The position numbers and the translations under genes were made by a program. From contig CM060926.1 of the NCBI GenBank assembly GCA_030737875.1, positions 318,468,922 to 318,532,921 of the forward strand: DNA of 64,000 nucleotides, in the 5' to 3' direction. This document shows, one piece after another, positions 35,292-48,100 of this stretch; position 1 is the first letter of the stretch; every line of letters begins with the position of its first letter. The notes below the pieces were generated by a model. The model was given only the letters and a program-made list of their open reading frames with translations. It searched no databases and was not told the origin of the DNA. Source of the stretch: Allium sativum (taxonomy: Eukaryota; Streptophyta; Magnoliopsida; Asparagales; Amaryllidaceae).

Positions 35292-35376
35292 TTGCCCGTA
35301 CAAATTTGGGCACCCAAGAGTTTAAGGGAAAAAAACAAAATAAACTCTGGGTCAGTCATGGGACTGGTGTGAGTAA
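35292..35376 (-). other. Candidate three-hairpin RNA module (B 5' LTR)
   Basis: In + coordinates: TGCCC (35292-35296) with GGGCA (35308-35312); GAGTTTA (35318-35324) with TAAACTC (35341-35347); CAGTC (35353-35357) with GACTG (35362-35366). All three stems are intact in this LTR. Confidence 0.6.
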
Positions 35377-38300
35377 ACTCCAACCATTGGTTTAACTACC
35401 AAAGATCCTTTCAAAAGAAATGATAATCGTAAGATCGATCCACACATAAACACGGATGGTTTTTACCTTACGATAACCAAAATATTTTTGATATCAAATC
35501 CAGTGATATTATAATAATGTCTACATCAAATATAAAAAAAATCTAGTGGAACGCTTGCATCTCACGCTCCATATATAATATAAAATCAAAAACTACAGGG
35601 CGCTTATTGGAGATTTGATTTCCAACATGACAAGGTATGGGGCCACCTGCCGATAGTGTATCTCTAGAGAGAATACACTGGGTTCAACAAGAACGTCTTG
35701 CAACCCGGCCTTCACATGACTGACCACTCATTTCGCTAGAGTGTATCGAATGTATACCACCAATGGTTGGGATCAACAACCGTTTCCCGAAAGGGCAACA
35801 TCGATAGATTAAAGAAAAAATGGAATTTCTCTAGATAGGTGATTATACATCCCAATGGGTGCGACCCACATAGCCATGCTGCCTACCTGATTTTTGTCAA
35901 ATCCCGGGTTGTAAGGCTTGAGGTATGAATTATCTTCCAGAACATCTGGCCATCATTCACTTTGAATGCCACATCGTCATACCCGCCAAATCACTTATTG
36001 ATTTCCCTAAAAATACCACGGGTATAAAGCTAAGAGAAACGAATTCCTCTGCCACCAAACGTAAGTATGTTTGAAGAGATAAAATTGCGCGATCCGTTAG
36101 ATATACCCTGTCAGACATTCGTCCATTCACATTGTCCTGGGACTGGACAACCGAAGGTACTATTCTATAAACAGGATAGCCCTTGCATAACTCCGTCTTC
36201 AATTTTCTTCGTCATATTCGATTGCAACGCTAACGTCCATACAGATTGTTTTTTAGATACTAGATCTGATCCCGGTCTCTCCGTATTGACGACGGAAAAT
36301 GGTCAAAAACTTTGATAGTCGGTGATTTAACTATCAAAGAAAAATAAGTGTACAACCAACGACCTTATTTCCAGGTAGAAACTCGATCGATCAATCATCA
36401 ATCAACATTGGGCCCTTTTAAATCAATTCCTTATTATATTATCATTTAAAATTCTCAATGCCTATCTTTCGTATTCTTTTGAAACTCGATTTCCCCTCTC
36501 GATTCTTTGAAAAACATTTCAATACTATAATTCCTTTATTCGAGAAAATATCTCTTATTCCAGTTAGAAACATCTCTAAATATTCACGAATCCTTATTTC
36601 CTATATTCAAAAAATATACATTATTAATATCGGAAAATATTTCTGAATCCCCTTTCTTAATTCCTCGTTGACCAATTCATTTTATTTTAACAACAGCGTT
36701 ACAAGCGCTGTTTCCAAATATTTGATTTATAAAACAATACTTTTAACAATAGCGTTACAATCGCTGCCTAGAATTATAGAACACTTACTATAACAATAGC
36801 ATTAAGATCGCTGTTAAAACAGTTACTATAATGGCAGCGTTAAATTTTCTATTTAGATTTACCAAAACATTTATAACGGCAGCATTTAAAATTGCTATTA
36901 AAAATATTTGGTTTATCAAAATGCAACTTGTATTTATTTATTTCAAATAAATAAATTAATAAGTAAATAATTACTAAAGTTGATTCAAACGGAAAGTAAA
37001 ATAACTACTTCCCTAATTTCGATATAATCGAATTTCAATAAACAACTCTCATTTGAATACTCTATATTCGATTAATATTCTGAACTTTGATCTAAAACTC
37101 ATCATTCCTTTTAAAACCATTACATTTTCCCTTTCCGCTCAATTTCCAATTTGGATTTATATTTCAAATCATTTAAATTTCCTTTATAAATACTTCATTT
37201 GCAAAATATTTCCTTTAAACCATTATTCACTTTAATCGTGAATATATTCCTTTTATATATAGTTTGATTTCATACTTATAAATACTATCTTAAACCCAAA
37301 TTTTTATTTATAAGAATTACTCATATAAGTCTCACTTCTTTTTATCTTAATCATTTGAAATCTCGTTCAATATTTCCTTAATAATAGCTAAGTTCAAATC
37401 TCCTTTCAAATATTGGCTTCAAAACCCGTTTCTACTTCTCTACATAAATTCAAATTCTGAATTTATATTTCAATGAATCTAAAGATAAATAATTCAACTA
37501 ATATATATATTCTCATTCATACATGAATCCTTGATTTGTTCATTTGAAATAGGTTTTCTATTTCAGTTCTATCAAAATTTAAATTTCTATTTTTGAAAAT
37601 AAATTACCTTTTTTTAAAATTGGAATTCCCTTTTTCTGTATTTGAAAATATATACGGTATTTAAATATCAAATCCTAGGGCCAATGTAATTTAAACATAA
37701 CATACTCGATCACCTGTTATATATCACATCAAATAACACAACCAATAATAATAATGTTGAGGGATCCAGTTGGATCCCTCCAACCTGTTTCCCTGCATCC
37801 ACAGATGTTAATCGACATCAATAAAATTATTTCACATCAATATGAAATATCCGAACTAATCGTCGATCAACGATGCAATCATATCAACCAATTTTATCAA
37901 CCATGCAACCATTTCACAATATAAAATAAATTTAAAATTTTGTTTATATAAAAATATAAACGAAGTAGAGTTAGTGAGTTTAATCACCTTTGTTCGCAGT
38001 TGTCGATTCTTCTTTTGACTCGTTTAAAATTAGATGAGTATTTGATTTTATCACGAAATTGGTGCGGCTTTGTTATCTGCTACAATAGTTTTACAACGAA
38101 GATCTCCTTGCTACGGTTCCAACGTGATCGATTTGGTTGGATTATGTTCACGAAATCTAAAGTTATCCACATTTTGATTTATACTATTTAATTAAACAAC
38201 CTATTTCTTAATAAAATTATTAATTTACTCACTTCCTTGGTAACAATGTATGATATGTTTTCTTTCTAACCAATGCCTATCTCCCCTTTTCATAGCCCGT

Positions 38301-39132
38301 TCAAAAACACCTGCCATCATTTGAAACTCATTATTCAGATTATTATTTAAAATAAAAATGTCAGTATATATATATTTTTTTAATTTTTTTTAAATCAATT
38401 ACTAATTACCGGGTCTTCTTCTTGTTAGCTAAAAGCCGACTCCTCCCTCAAGGCACAGCCGTCACACCCATGGATTTTGGTCTCCATGCACGCATCAGTA
38501 GAAAACTAATGTTACTTTTTGTTAACCCACCAAAACTGTCATCACCTATTCACCCATTACAACACTCTCCTCTCCACGTACATGCAGTCTTCAACCCTCC
38601 GTTCAGGACATCCTCACCATGTATCCACTTCTTGTTCTCTGGCCATCTTCCCTTTCTTTTTCTTTTTAAACATCTGTGTATGATTCTTTCTAGATTACAA
38701 GTTCACATGACACCTCCTTCTACTGTACAAAACTCCCCAGTCCTATTGCTTGACATCGCCCCCTTTCCTGTTGTTCACTTCTGAGCCTCACTCCCCATCT
38801 GCTACTTCATCCGAGAACCCCCAACAACTGCGCTACCTGACCCTTCACCAACTCGCTACTCTGACCCATTCACGAACATAAATGAACCCACACCACCTCC
38901 GTACCACAAACCTCGGATCACAGTCACCAGAGCACCACTGCGCCCAACGACTCCTCTTGTTCGACCAACATCTCTGCTACTCCGTACACTGCTCGACTGT
39001 TCTGTTCGAGCAAAGGACTCCTCTCTTTCCTCTATTTTACTATTACTCCTTTGTACTTTGTTTTATTTTACACATGTGTGAATATAAACTTCTAGTTCGA
39101 TTTTACTCTCAAGGAAAAAGGGGTTGCGAATG

Positions 39133-39140
39133 TATTTATA
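39133..39140 (-). promoter_or_regulatory. TATA box of B 5' LTR
   Basis: Minus strand TATAAATA in GTGTATAAATACATTCGC; the same site as 18769-18776 in the 3' LTR. Confidence 0.72.
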
Positions 39141-40844
39141 CACAAGCATTTCCTTGGCAGCCAAGGTTCTTAGGACAGTAGGCTCGCTGGTTAGGATTGG
39201 GGAGCATTGTGTTTTCATTTCAGTTTTGATTGAGTTTTGCTTTGTGATGGTGAAAGTCTATAGTATGTAGAGTGCTATAGCTGTTTACTATGGTTGGGTC
39301 TATGCAATTTCATTTCAACGATGAGTAGTTCGACTTGAAACATAGGCTAGCAGAAACGAGTAGGCTACCACAAGCTTGCGTCTTGAGTTTTCAACTCATA
39401 AATTTAGGGTAGCACGTTTTAAAAGGAGTTTGAGAGTTTTACGCTTCTATTGTGTTTTCTTTTCCATTGATTTGCTGTGCGTGTTGATTCTATTTTCCAT
39501 TGATTAGCTTATGTGATTTGAAGTTAAAGGAGAAATAGGGTAGGCAGCTGCAGTGTGTACAAATGTATACTTTTCGCATTGTTTAGTATCCAAGTGTTCA
39601 TCCTATCACATATTGGTAGCTGCGTGTGACTTGAGTTTTTGAAATATGATGGTAGGTTTGTTTACATATCAGTAGGAAAAATAGTGTAGGCATGTGTTTG
39701 AAGTAGGATTTCAGAAGAGGCATGTGTTGAGGTACATTTCATGACATAAGTAGGCTAGCAGTGTGTGGTCATTAGCACAGGCACTGTGAAAGCTTATAGG
39801 GTAAGGTAGGATAAGTCGCATGCATTACATTCATCAGTAGCTATTAAGGCCTGAGGCATGTGGAGCCTTTGATGTCAAACTTACACTTATCAATTCTTAC
39901 TTTCAAGTTAAAAGAAAAGAATTTATGCTCAAGTGACCCTATATTCCTATATGGTTCTAGATTTTCATGTATTTGCGGACTGTTATGGACAAAAATAAAA
40001 TTACTATCGTGTCGAGCGAGGTGCACTGACCCCAAAAATATAATAATATCGGTAGTTTAACTTATATTATAAAACCTCAAAATATTGATATAGGGTGCAA
40101 AATACTCCAAATAAAAAGTTGCATATTTAATTAGTTAAAAATTATAGAAAAATTCTAAAAATTAAATTATAAATACGCCTCAATAGAACCTTGTCCAAAT
40201 TTGAATCCAATATTTAAATATATTTAAATAGTGAAAATTAGTGTCACATCTTTAAAATAAAACTTAATTAGGCTCACATCCTCCTGTTTCAAAACATATA
40301 AATTACATCCCTATTTTTAAACAGCGGCTAATATTTTTACAAAACTGCCCCCTTTCTTAATTCACGCCGTAATTACCTAGGTCGGATCTCATTACGTAAT
40401 TAACCTTTTTTTTTTTCAAGAAACCTACATTCTGTTCTCAATGGCGACACCGTCATGAATTTTCACTTTTAGATGCGTTAATTATATCGAACGTAGATTT
40501 ATTCGATGGATTGACGCCTTCTGTTTAGTCAGATCTAGGGTTGATCATTGGCAGAGAGAAGCAGTGATTGAAATTTGCAGGGATTAAGATAATTACGGCT
40601 GGTTCAATGATGAGTCGTAATGGAAGTTTTGGGAAGCTGGTGGTTGCAATTTTTCTAGTTATCGTGTATAGAGATTGCTCCAGAAAGTCGCAATTTTTGA
40701 GCAGTAGTCGATGATGTAATAGTGAGGAGATGTGAATGCAAGATTTGTGAAGGTGGAGAATTCGTTGATCATGGAATTAATGCAATTTTTGTATAAATTT
40801 TTTTGTTTTTTTGGATCATACAGTCGTATGTGTCATTTTTTCAT

Positions 40845-41482
40845 TTTTTTGATCTTATGTTCTTAATACGTGTTTCAGAATATGCAAATATTGTTAATAT
40901 GAGCATATATGTATGCAACTTTTGTTAGAACTCGTGCATATATGTTTGGTTATATCCAGGAAAGTTGCGTATATGCATGCATATATGCTAGATATATGCA
41001 TACAAATATGCATATTTTTTAAATATTTGTTTTTAGCATTTATGTTAAAAAGTTGCATTCAAATATGCATCTACTCTTGATATATGCATATCTGTATGCA
41101 ACTTTATATCAAATATGCAGAAAATACCAGAATATAAAATATATGTATATTTGTATGCATATATCTAGAAAACATGCATATAAATATGCAGATATTATTG
41201 TTATTTTTCTAAATTGTACGTCTATATGTTTGTAGTTATTTTTTCTAATGTGGTTTCTACAAATTGTTAATTTCTCTGATGTTTACTTATTTTTTCATCT
41301 TTTTGATCTTATGTTCTTAATACGTGTTTCAGAATATGCAAATATTGTTAATATAAGCATATATGTATGCAACTTTTGTTAGAACTCGTGCATATATATT
41401 TGGTTATATACAGAAAAGTTGCATATATGTATGCATATATTCTAGATATATGCATACAAATATGCATATATTTTAAATATTT
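40845..41482. repeat. Internal 184-bp direct duplication in F
   Basis: 40845-41028 and 41299-41482 match with a constant offset of 454 bp and few changes. Both are dense in ATATATGCATACAAATATGC-like words. Small open frames over them (MHICMHIS-like) are repeat artefacts on both strands. Confidence 0.85.
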
Positions 41483-41793
41483 CATAATATTTGCAAATAA
41501 ATATGCAATTATTAAGAATAACTGTATACAAGTAAGCAAAATTTCATAATATCAATTAAAATTAGAAGAAATTAATTCAGTACATAAAACTCCCTAGAAA
41601 TTCAGTCTAGAAACTACAAAAATATCTTTGCACAAATTCAAAACCGTGAAATTCAGTACATTTTTATTTGCGTTCGACTGTGCAAATAATGTGAAAACAT
41701 GCACACATATGTGCAACAAATCTGCAGGCAAAGCATTTGCTTAATTTCTTTTATGCAAATATTGCATATAAGTATGCAACTATTCGCAAGATT

Positions 41794-41795
<2 letters not shown>

Positions 41796-41842
<47 letters not shown>
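41796..41842. repeat. (TA)n microsatellite in F
   Basis: Uninterrupted TA run between GCATATA and TGCAACTTTT, so the tract is bounded by TGCA words on both sides. Confidence 0.95.
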
Positions 41843-41845
<3 letters not shown>

Positions 41846-42528
41846 ACTTTTTTTTTCCTATTTCCGTGGACTGCTGCGATAATTTTAAGATTTTAGAATT
41901 ATTTTTTATTGGCTGCCGCTTTTTTTTTGTTTAAAACTGAAGGAGGCGAAAGAAATAATGCAGCAGGCGGAAGCAATAAAGTAGGATGCGGAACCTACTT
42001 AATAGGACTGCTTATTGTTGGACATTTTTTCGTTCGTAAGGTTATTTCCGGTATTTTTTGAGCGGAAATTCAAAAATGGGGATGTATCTCACGTTCTTTT
42101 TATCAGCGGTTTTTTTTTTCTATTTTGAAAGTTAATAGGGACCTGTAAAAAACGCACCCATTTATATATCCGTTATGGCCTATATACTATTTCACAGCAA
42201 CTATTTCTAAATTTTATTTGGACATAACTTTTTATTCCCGCTAGGGAATCTGGATTTTCACATTCGTTGGAAAGATATTTTCAAACAGATTCAAATATTT
42301 CTTGTTTCGCTAAAATCCGATTTATTTTGAATCCTGTACATTCATTTGAAATTTGAAATCAAATTTTCAAACTATCGTGCCATTTTGAACTCATTTTAAT
42401 TATTTTATAAATTATACGTTTAAATATCATTTTATTAAATAAATTCCTATATATAATTCAAATAAAATATTTGAACCAATTTAAATATTCAGGATTCAAC
42501 GGCTGAAAATCCAGGTCGTTACAAGCGA

Positions 42529-43343
42529 AATGAGTGGTTGGTCATGTGTGGCCGGGTTGCAAGACGTTCTTGTTGAACCCAGTGCATTCCCCTCTAGAGA
42601 TACACTATCGGCAAGTGGTTCCATACCTTGTCATAGTCGGAATCCAATATCCAATAAGCGCCCGCGGTTTTGTTTGTATACTCTATATGTTGAGCATGAG
42701 ATGCAAGCATTCTGCTAGATTCTATTTATTTGTATTTAGACACTAACATAATATCAAAATAAGATATTGATTTCAAAATTTTTTGGGTTATCATAAGGTA
42801 AAAACCGTCTGTATCTATGTGTGGATTGGGTCTTACGATTATCCTTTTCTTTCAAAAGGATTTGAATGTTAAAATCAAGTTAGATGATCCCCTTAAACTT
42901 AGCGAGTTTATCTCACTCTGGTTCACCAGACTAACCCGGTGTTTGAAGTGCTCGGGTTAGACCGGGTTGTATAGGTTCAGGTTATTGGATGATGTGGAGT
43001 CCAACGACGTGCTGAAGGTATTCAGACGTATGATATTATGTAGTATTATTCCGCTGTTTGATGTATATGAGGACAGATCATTATAACCGCCCCGATGTAT
43101 TTATATACTCCGATGATTGTAAGTTTTATGTCAAAGCTCTCTATAAGTTTATTTATATATATTATATTTTGTTCCGCTGCGATGTGAGACTCTATGTGTG
43201 TTTATTCTATTCTAACTTTCTTCCTTTCTTTGCTCACCCTCTAACTTATTTCTTTTAGCCTTCTGGGGTTTTTGGTACTTGAGTCTTGGACATGGGTTAT
43301 ATTAGTGTCAAGATTCGAGTGTCGAATTTCCCGGGTCGCTACA
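42529..43343 (+). mobile_element. Element A 5' LTR, 3' end
   Basis: Continues 1-177 across the B insertion. It matches the minus-strand text of B's LTR (GCCGGGTTGCAAGACGTTCTTGTTGAACCCAGT region) and ends GGGTCGCTACA. It carries a two-hairpin module (42911-42960) and two TTCCGCTG sites (about 43049 and 43172). Frames at 42530-42746 and 43058-43258 overlap each other or run through LTR landmarks and are not genes. Confidence 0.82.
42911..42960 (+). other. Candidate hairpin module (A)
   Basis: TCTGG (42917-42921) with CCAGA (42926-42930), loop TTCA; then CTAACCCG (42931-42938) with CGGGTTAG (42953-42960). Position, preceding CTCAC and stem layout match the other families but the arms are entirely different. 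The third stem is not seen. Confidence 0.6.
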
Positions 43344-43678
43344 ACAACATATTTGAACAAAAGATAGGACTCATCAGAGTTATATTATCTCATTAGAAAT
43401 AGGGTTAGAAATGCCCTAGAATGAGGTTCCGGAATATGATGATCGAGAGAGCGTACTCTGAAAATAGATTATTTTGAAACAAAGTAAAGTGTTTTAAAGA
43501 ACGAAATCATTTTTGAAAGATAGTTTTAGTAAGAAAATTTGGAATATTTTATTCGACATCATGATTGGACTATTCAGTATGTAAGGGTTTTTGAATATAC
43601 GTCTGACCAATGTATATGCGAAGCCCAATATACAATAGGTAGATGTAGGTTCACACTCTAGTCGCTCGAGGATGATTT

Positions 43679-43704
43679 TACTGATGAACATTGCACCATC
43701 AGTA
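43679..43704 (+). other. Candidate leader hairpin (A)
   Basis: TACTGATG (43679-43686) pairs perfectly with CATCAGTA (43697-43704), loop 10 nt, 336 nt after the LTR end, almost the same place as in C (339 nt after its LTR). Confidence 0.6.
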
Positions 43705-45164
43705 GTTATTTTTGAGTCTCGAAAGTAGGATAACTATATAATTCCAGTTAAGACATCGAGGAATACTTGAACCATTTCGATATGATAGAAATACTAAAAA
43801 GGATTTAATATAGGGACAATATGTTATAAATGCAAACAAACTATTTTGTTAATAACTAGAAAGGATTTTTGAAGTAAATTTCACTTAATTATTAGGAAGA
43901 AACTTTTAGTAAGTAAGACAATTCATTAAGAAATTATATCAATACCACCCCTTAAGGAATCTGAAGATGATTTAGACTTAATTTAAGAATTTGTTAAAGA
44001 GATGATTTTGACTTAAGTTAGGAATGAGTTTAAAGAGTTAATTTAAATCGTAACAAACATCGAAGTAGAAAAAAATTGGATCTTGGATATTTTAAATTTG
44101 AAGAAGTGAGTTCTGAAAATGTTAAGATTAATATTTGAAACGACCCTAGCTTAAACATGTATACACATAATCAGAGTACGTAGAGGAAGCGTGATGGTAT
44201 TTTAAATAAAACAGTTTTAAGAGATTTTCCGGCTAGTTGAGTAAGAAAAGTTTTCTAAAAAAGATTTGATGTTTAAACAAGAATGAAAAAGAGTTATATA
44301 TATATATTGAGTTTTAAAGTGGATTTAGAAAAAGTGTTTTTTGATTAGGTGAATATGACAACTAATATTAAATGAGTATAAATTTAACTTATAAATAGGT
44401 TAATATGACATTGGAAATGATAGGAATAAAAATTTGAAATAGAATGAATGTTTCAGAAATATAATTCTATGTCTTCCCTTGTCCCTTGGTTTTGCTCGAC
44501 CCATTGTCATCTTTTGAATACCACTCCGAATTGTTGTTCTTGAAATTTTAACTGTTCAACTTTATTTCTGAATTCTTCCTTTTTCCCTGCTCTGATAAAA
44601 GTCATGGACAAGTGAATTGATTTAGATTTGAAACCAGTATTTTGAATTACCTCTTAAATTGAACTTGAATATGTGTTAAGAGCAATAGAATTTCTAATAC
44701 TGAATTTAGCCAAGATGTTATTTTAAGGAAAAATTTATTTGAGAACTTGGATTTAAATTTCTAAGTTAAGCACTTAGTCTTATAATTGATAAGAAAATCA
44801 AGGGTTCCGTAAGAGTAAGTTAGAAAGATAATTTCCAAACTTTAAAATTTTCTTAGGTTCGTATACCTCTAAGTACTAGACAGTATCTGTTATAGTTTCT
44901 CCTTAGTGGTAATGGTAGCAGCTCTTGGTCTAACTTAGATAATTTGATTTTAATCATGACCAGTGACGACCCCAGTAATCACGAGATCATAAAAGTTTCC
45001 TTAGACTCTACCTTTAGTGAGAATTAGATAGAGTACCTTGAGAATGATATGAGCCTTGGTTCTGACCATTATATTTCTGATATGATTAAAACAGAAATGG
45101 GAATTTAAAATTTAGTAAAGGAGTTTAAATTTACTCGACATCCTTTTCAAGGATGAAAAGTTCT

Positions 45165-45175
45165 AAGGGGGTGAA
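45165..45175 (+). promoter_or_regulatory. Polypurine tract of A
   Basis: AAGGGGGTGAA directly before TGTAACATCCC. Upstream CCTTTTCAAGGATGAAAAG matches CCTTTTCGGGGACGAAAAG of C, with one pyrimidine now inside the purine run. Confidence 0.85.
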
Positions 45176-48100
45176 TGTAACATCCCATAATTTTTAACTA
45201 AGTTTGATTTGGATTTTTGGATTTCCTTTGAATATAAATTTATTTTTATTAGGTTTGAATATGAATTTTTTGAATAAGTATCTTGTTTTATTTTATATGA
45301 TTTTGTGTAAGAAAAACTTATATTAAAAGTTATAGGGTTTTATGAATATTAATGATTAATGATATTTTCTAATATTAATATAAGAATATGATTTGTTATT
45401 TTTAAGATTTCGCAAGAATGATTTTTATTTTATATCAATAGGTAAGAGAATTAATAATGATGTTTATGAAATTTTATAAGTATTATTGTTAATCATTTGT
45501 TAGTACTTATTTTTTACCATTTGTTAGTATATATTTTGATAAAATACATAGATAAATATTTTTGAATCACTAATAAGTTATATATATATATATTATAAAT
45601 ATTAAGTGATAAGATGTTACATTTATAGGTGTTACAAAAGTGTTATTAAGGTAAATTAATTTTAAAAATCCCTTAAGATAAAGATCAGGATGAGTTGTCC
45701 CCTTGGGTGTCTAAACACATGATAATGGCTTCAGGAAGAAAGACAAGTGTCCTGTGATTCAATGACTAAAATACCCCTCTTGAATCCTATATAAGAACAT
45801 GAATTCCTCCCCGTTAGATTACAACCTCATTTCATATTTCATGATTAGAACCTTCTCTGTAGTTCTCTATTTCAATTCCAGTAATGTAATATTTACATTT
45901 CCTCTCAATCTAAAATCCATATCTCACAATTTATTCGGTTTTAGCTAAAATGATTTGCACGAATATTGTTCGTATCATCATTTACGATTTTTAGAAATTG
46001 TCGGATTGAAATTTCATTGACAAACGAAAGAAAAATCACAGATTTACAGAAAACAGAATAAATGGGTTTAGAACTTCAGAAAATCATATCTCTTAATCCT
46101 CTTTGAATTGATAGACGTCGTTAGCACCATTGCAATTAGCAAGGGACTTAGTAGTTTTGGTGCGAATTTGGTTCGATTCTGTGTCGACACTTTGGATGTC
46201 GGAAATTAGGGTTGGAGTTCATCGGAGGTGGAAGCAATGATAGGTGAATCGGAGTGTGGCAGTAGAATGAGGATGGAGTAGGCGTCGATTTGGTGAAGTT
46301 TGGCAGATTTCGGTGGATGATTGGAGGATGCGACATAGGAGGCTCACGCATTTTTCTGAAGTAGGTCACGGCCATGAGGAGTTCGATTTCATTAGAGGGA
46401 GCTGGAGTCGATGCGAGTAGATGCAAATGGATGAGGATGTGAAGAGAATTTCGTTGGTGAAGTCAGTTTGTGGATCGGTTGGAAATTGGAGCTGTGCACG
46501 TGCACACGGTTGTAATGGGTTCCGGTGCGTGTAAAGAAGAGAAGCGCGAAGGGAAGAAGAAGACGAAGAGGAGGTGGGCTGGTTGAACGTTAGTTCAAAT
46601 TTGTTTGAACTTTAATGGGTTACGGGACTTCTTTATTTTGGGTATGGTTATTTATTTACTTTAGTTCAAATTTGTTTACACTTTAATATCTCATTCATTT
46701 TTAACCCGATTAACTCACCATTAGGTTTGTTAGAATCATATCGAGGAGTAGAACAAAATGATATATTATATTGACAATTTTAAATTAAGTATAATTTAAA
46801 ATAAAATAAAAAGAGTTGTTGTATATAAATATAACGAAGATCGTTATTAACCGAATTTATATACATATATTAGTAGAAAATCTCAGTTGTTAATCAAAAT
46901 GGATTGAAAGCAATACGAGTGACGATGGCAGTGTTCGTTCGCATGTTCGTTCTGGTAATGAAGATTTTGGAGCTTGAATGGTGAGAACTTCTAATTTAAA
47001 AATATTTGTTTAAATTAGTTAATTTTGATTAGATGAGATTAATTATAATTTGTTAATGATAATTGTGTGATGGATGTTGATGTTTGAATGGATGTGCATG
47101 TAGTTAGATAACACACTGAACACTGATAAGCGTTATTAACCATAACGCTTGTGCACAGTTAAAATGTTTGTTTGTGATGAATGAATTCGTGTCCATCTAA
47201 TCATATGGTTCATTTGGATAAATATGACTACATTACATGATATTACAACACACATCGTGGTTGTGGGATATATGGGTGATCGATTTAAATCTCCTTCCTA
47301 TGTATGATTTTATTATTTAATTATTAAATAATTTTTATAATTTAAGTTTTGAATTTCGATATCAAAACTATTTGGAAATTTAGATAATTATAATTGGTAT
47401 TCATAAAAATGAAGACTGTTTAGAAAATATTTTTCAACTATTTATAATTATTAACCTTTGAATTGAAATGTATTTAGGAATTTGATTTGAGTTATATATT
47501 AAAACATTTATTTTATATAAGCAGTTGATCTTATTATTTATAGCGATTATCCATTAAATTTTGAAATGGTTGAACAAATTAGGAGAAATATATGTAATCA
47601 TAATTGGAAATTTAGTTTGAACTGTTAAATTGAATAATTGATATTCGTATAACATGAGACAGTTTTGGAATAAAATTTGAATCATGTATTTAACATGATT
47701 TTTACAGTTATATGTAATGAGTTTTGGGAAATATATTTATTAAGTATTCAATTTAATTAGATATGAAGATTTGAATAGTGGTTTTTGAGATAGAGATATT
47801 TTGAAATTGAAATGAAAATATAAATCCATTTGAGAAAGATTTGAATGATTTATATTTAGATCGTTATATGGAATAAATAGAATGTCCTACGGTACGCCAG
47901 TTTATGAATATTGATTTAAATTTTCAAATGGCTATTTTTAATAGCAGTACTTTTGGTAACATTTCAAAATGTTGTTATTGGTTTTGAAATTTATAAGCGT
48001 GAACCATTATTTGATTTTAAGAAAGATTTATAAAATAGTTTCGAAGGTTATTAAGATATTGGAAATATTGTATATGGAACTGAGAGGGATTTTCCAATTT

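Larger units (their letters stand above)
40231..42159. mobile_element. Element F: non-autonomous DNA transposon, possibly Mutator-like
   Basis: A 1,929-bp insert absent from B's other LTR, where ATTTAAATA (32924-32932) is uninterrupted. Flanks are ATTTAAATA (40222-40230) and ATTTATATA (42160-42168), 8 of 9 bases alike, fitting the 9-bp TSD of Mutator-like elements. Subterminal sequences are weakly inverted: left ACATCCCTATTTTTAA (about 40310-40325) against right TTCAAAAATGGGGATGT (about 42067-42084). No LTR ends, no transposase. It contains an internal 184-bp duplication and a (TA)n run. Confidence 0.6.
178..42523 (-). mobile_element. Element B: non-autonomous Ty3-like LTR retrotransposon, heavily interrupted
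   Basis: Complete element on the minus strand with TSD AGCGA on both sides (173-177, 42524-42528). Order on the minus strand: 5' LTR 42523-34904, primer-binding site 34901-34890, interior to 33289, 3' LTR 33288-178. After subtracting nested insertions C, D and E from the 3' LTR and F from the 5' LTR, the LTRs are about 5,648 and 5,682 bp and the interior is 1,615 bp. No protein of useful length is encoded in the interior. A hand comparison of the first 160 bp of the two LTRs shows roughly 4% differences, more than in C or I, as expected for an older host element. Confidence 0.93.
34904..42523 (-). repeat. Element B 5' LTR (contains F)
   Basis: Full LTR from TGAAACGACCC to GGTCGTTACA in + coordinates, 5,682 bp without F and its extra TSD. 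It is the uninterrupted reference for the 3' LTR: empty sites at 38105-38109 (C), 39591-39595 (D) and 40055-40059 (E). It contains the hairpin module (35292-35376), TATA box (39133-39140) and shared module (42168-42390). The frames at 38422-38784 and 38882-39181 lie on the strand opposite to the element, over its leader. Confidence 0.94.
43344..45175 (+). mobile_element. Element A interior, non-coding, primer site lost
   Basis: 1.83 kb aligning loosely with C's interior (CATCAG, CTCATTAGAAATAGGG, CCTAGAATGAG landmarks against C 10150-10235). No TGGTATCAGAGC follows the LTR; the first roughly 50 nt are missing or changed. A perfect leader hairpin lies at 43679-43704. Apart from the hairpin and the polypurine tract nothing is recognisable from about 43750 to 45140, and no frame over 65 codons is convincing. 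Confidence 0.75.

Noticed and set aside
40845..41550. Small Ile/Tyr/His/Cys-rich proteins in F
   Set aside because: Both strands are open over ATATGCAT repeats; repeat artefact.
1..42523. Large direct segmental duplication (1-23777 plus 32757-33288 against 34904-42523)
   Set aside because: Ends are TG...CA, a primer-binding site and polypurine tract lie between the copies and a 5-bp TSD bounds them, so these are the two LTRs of one element.
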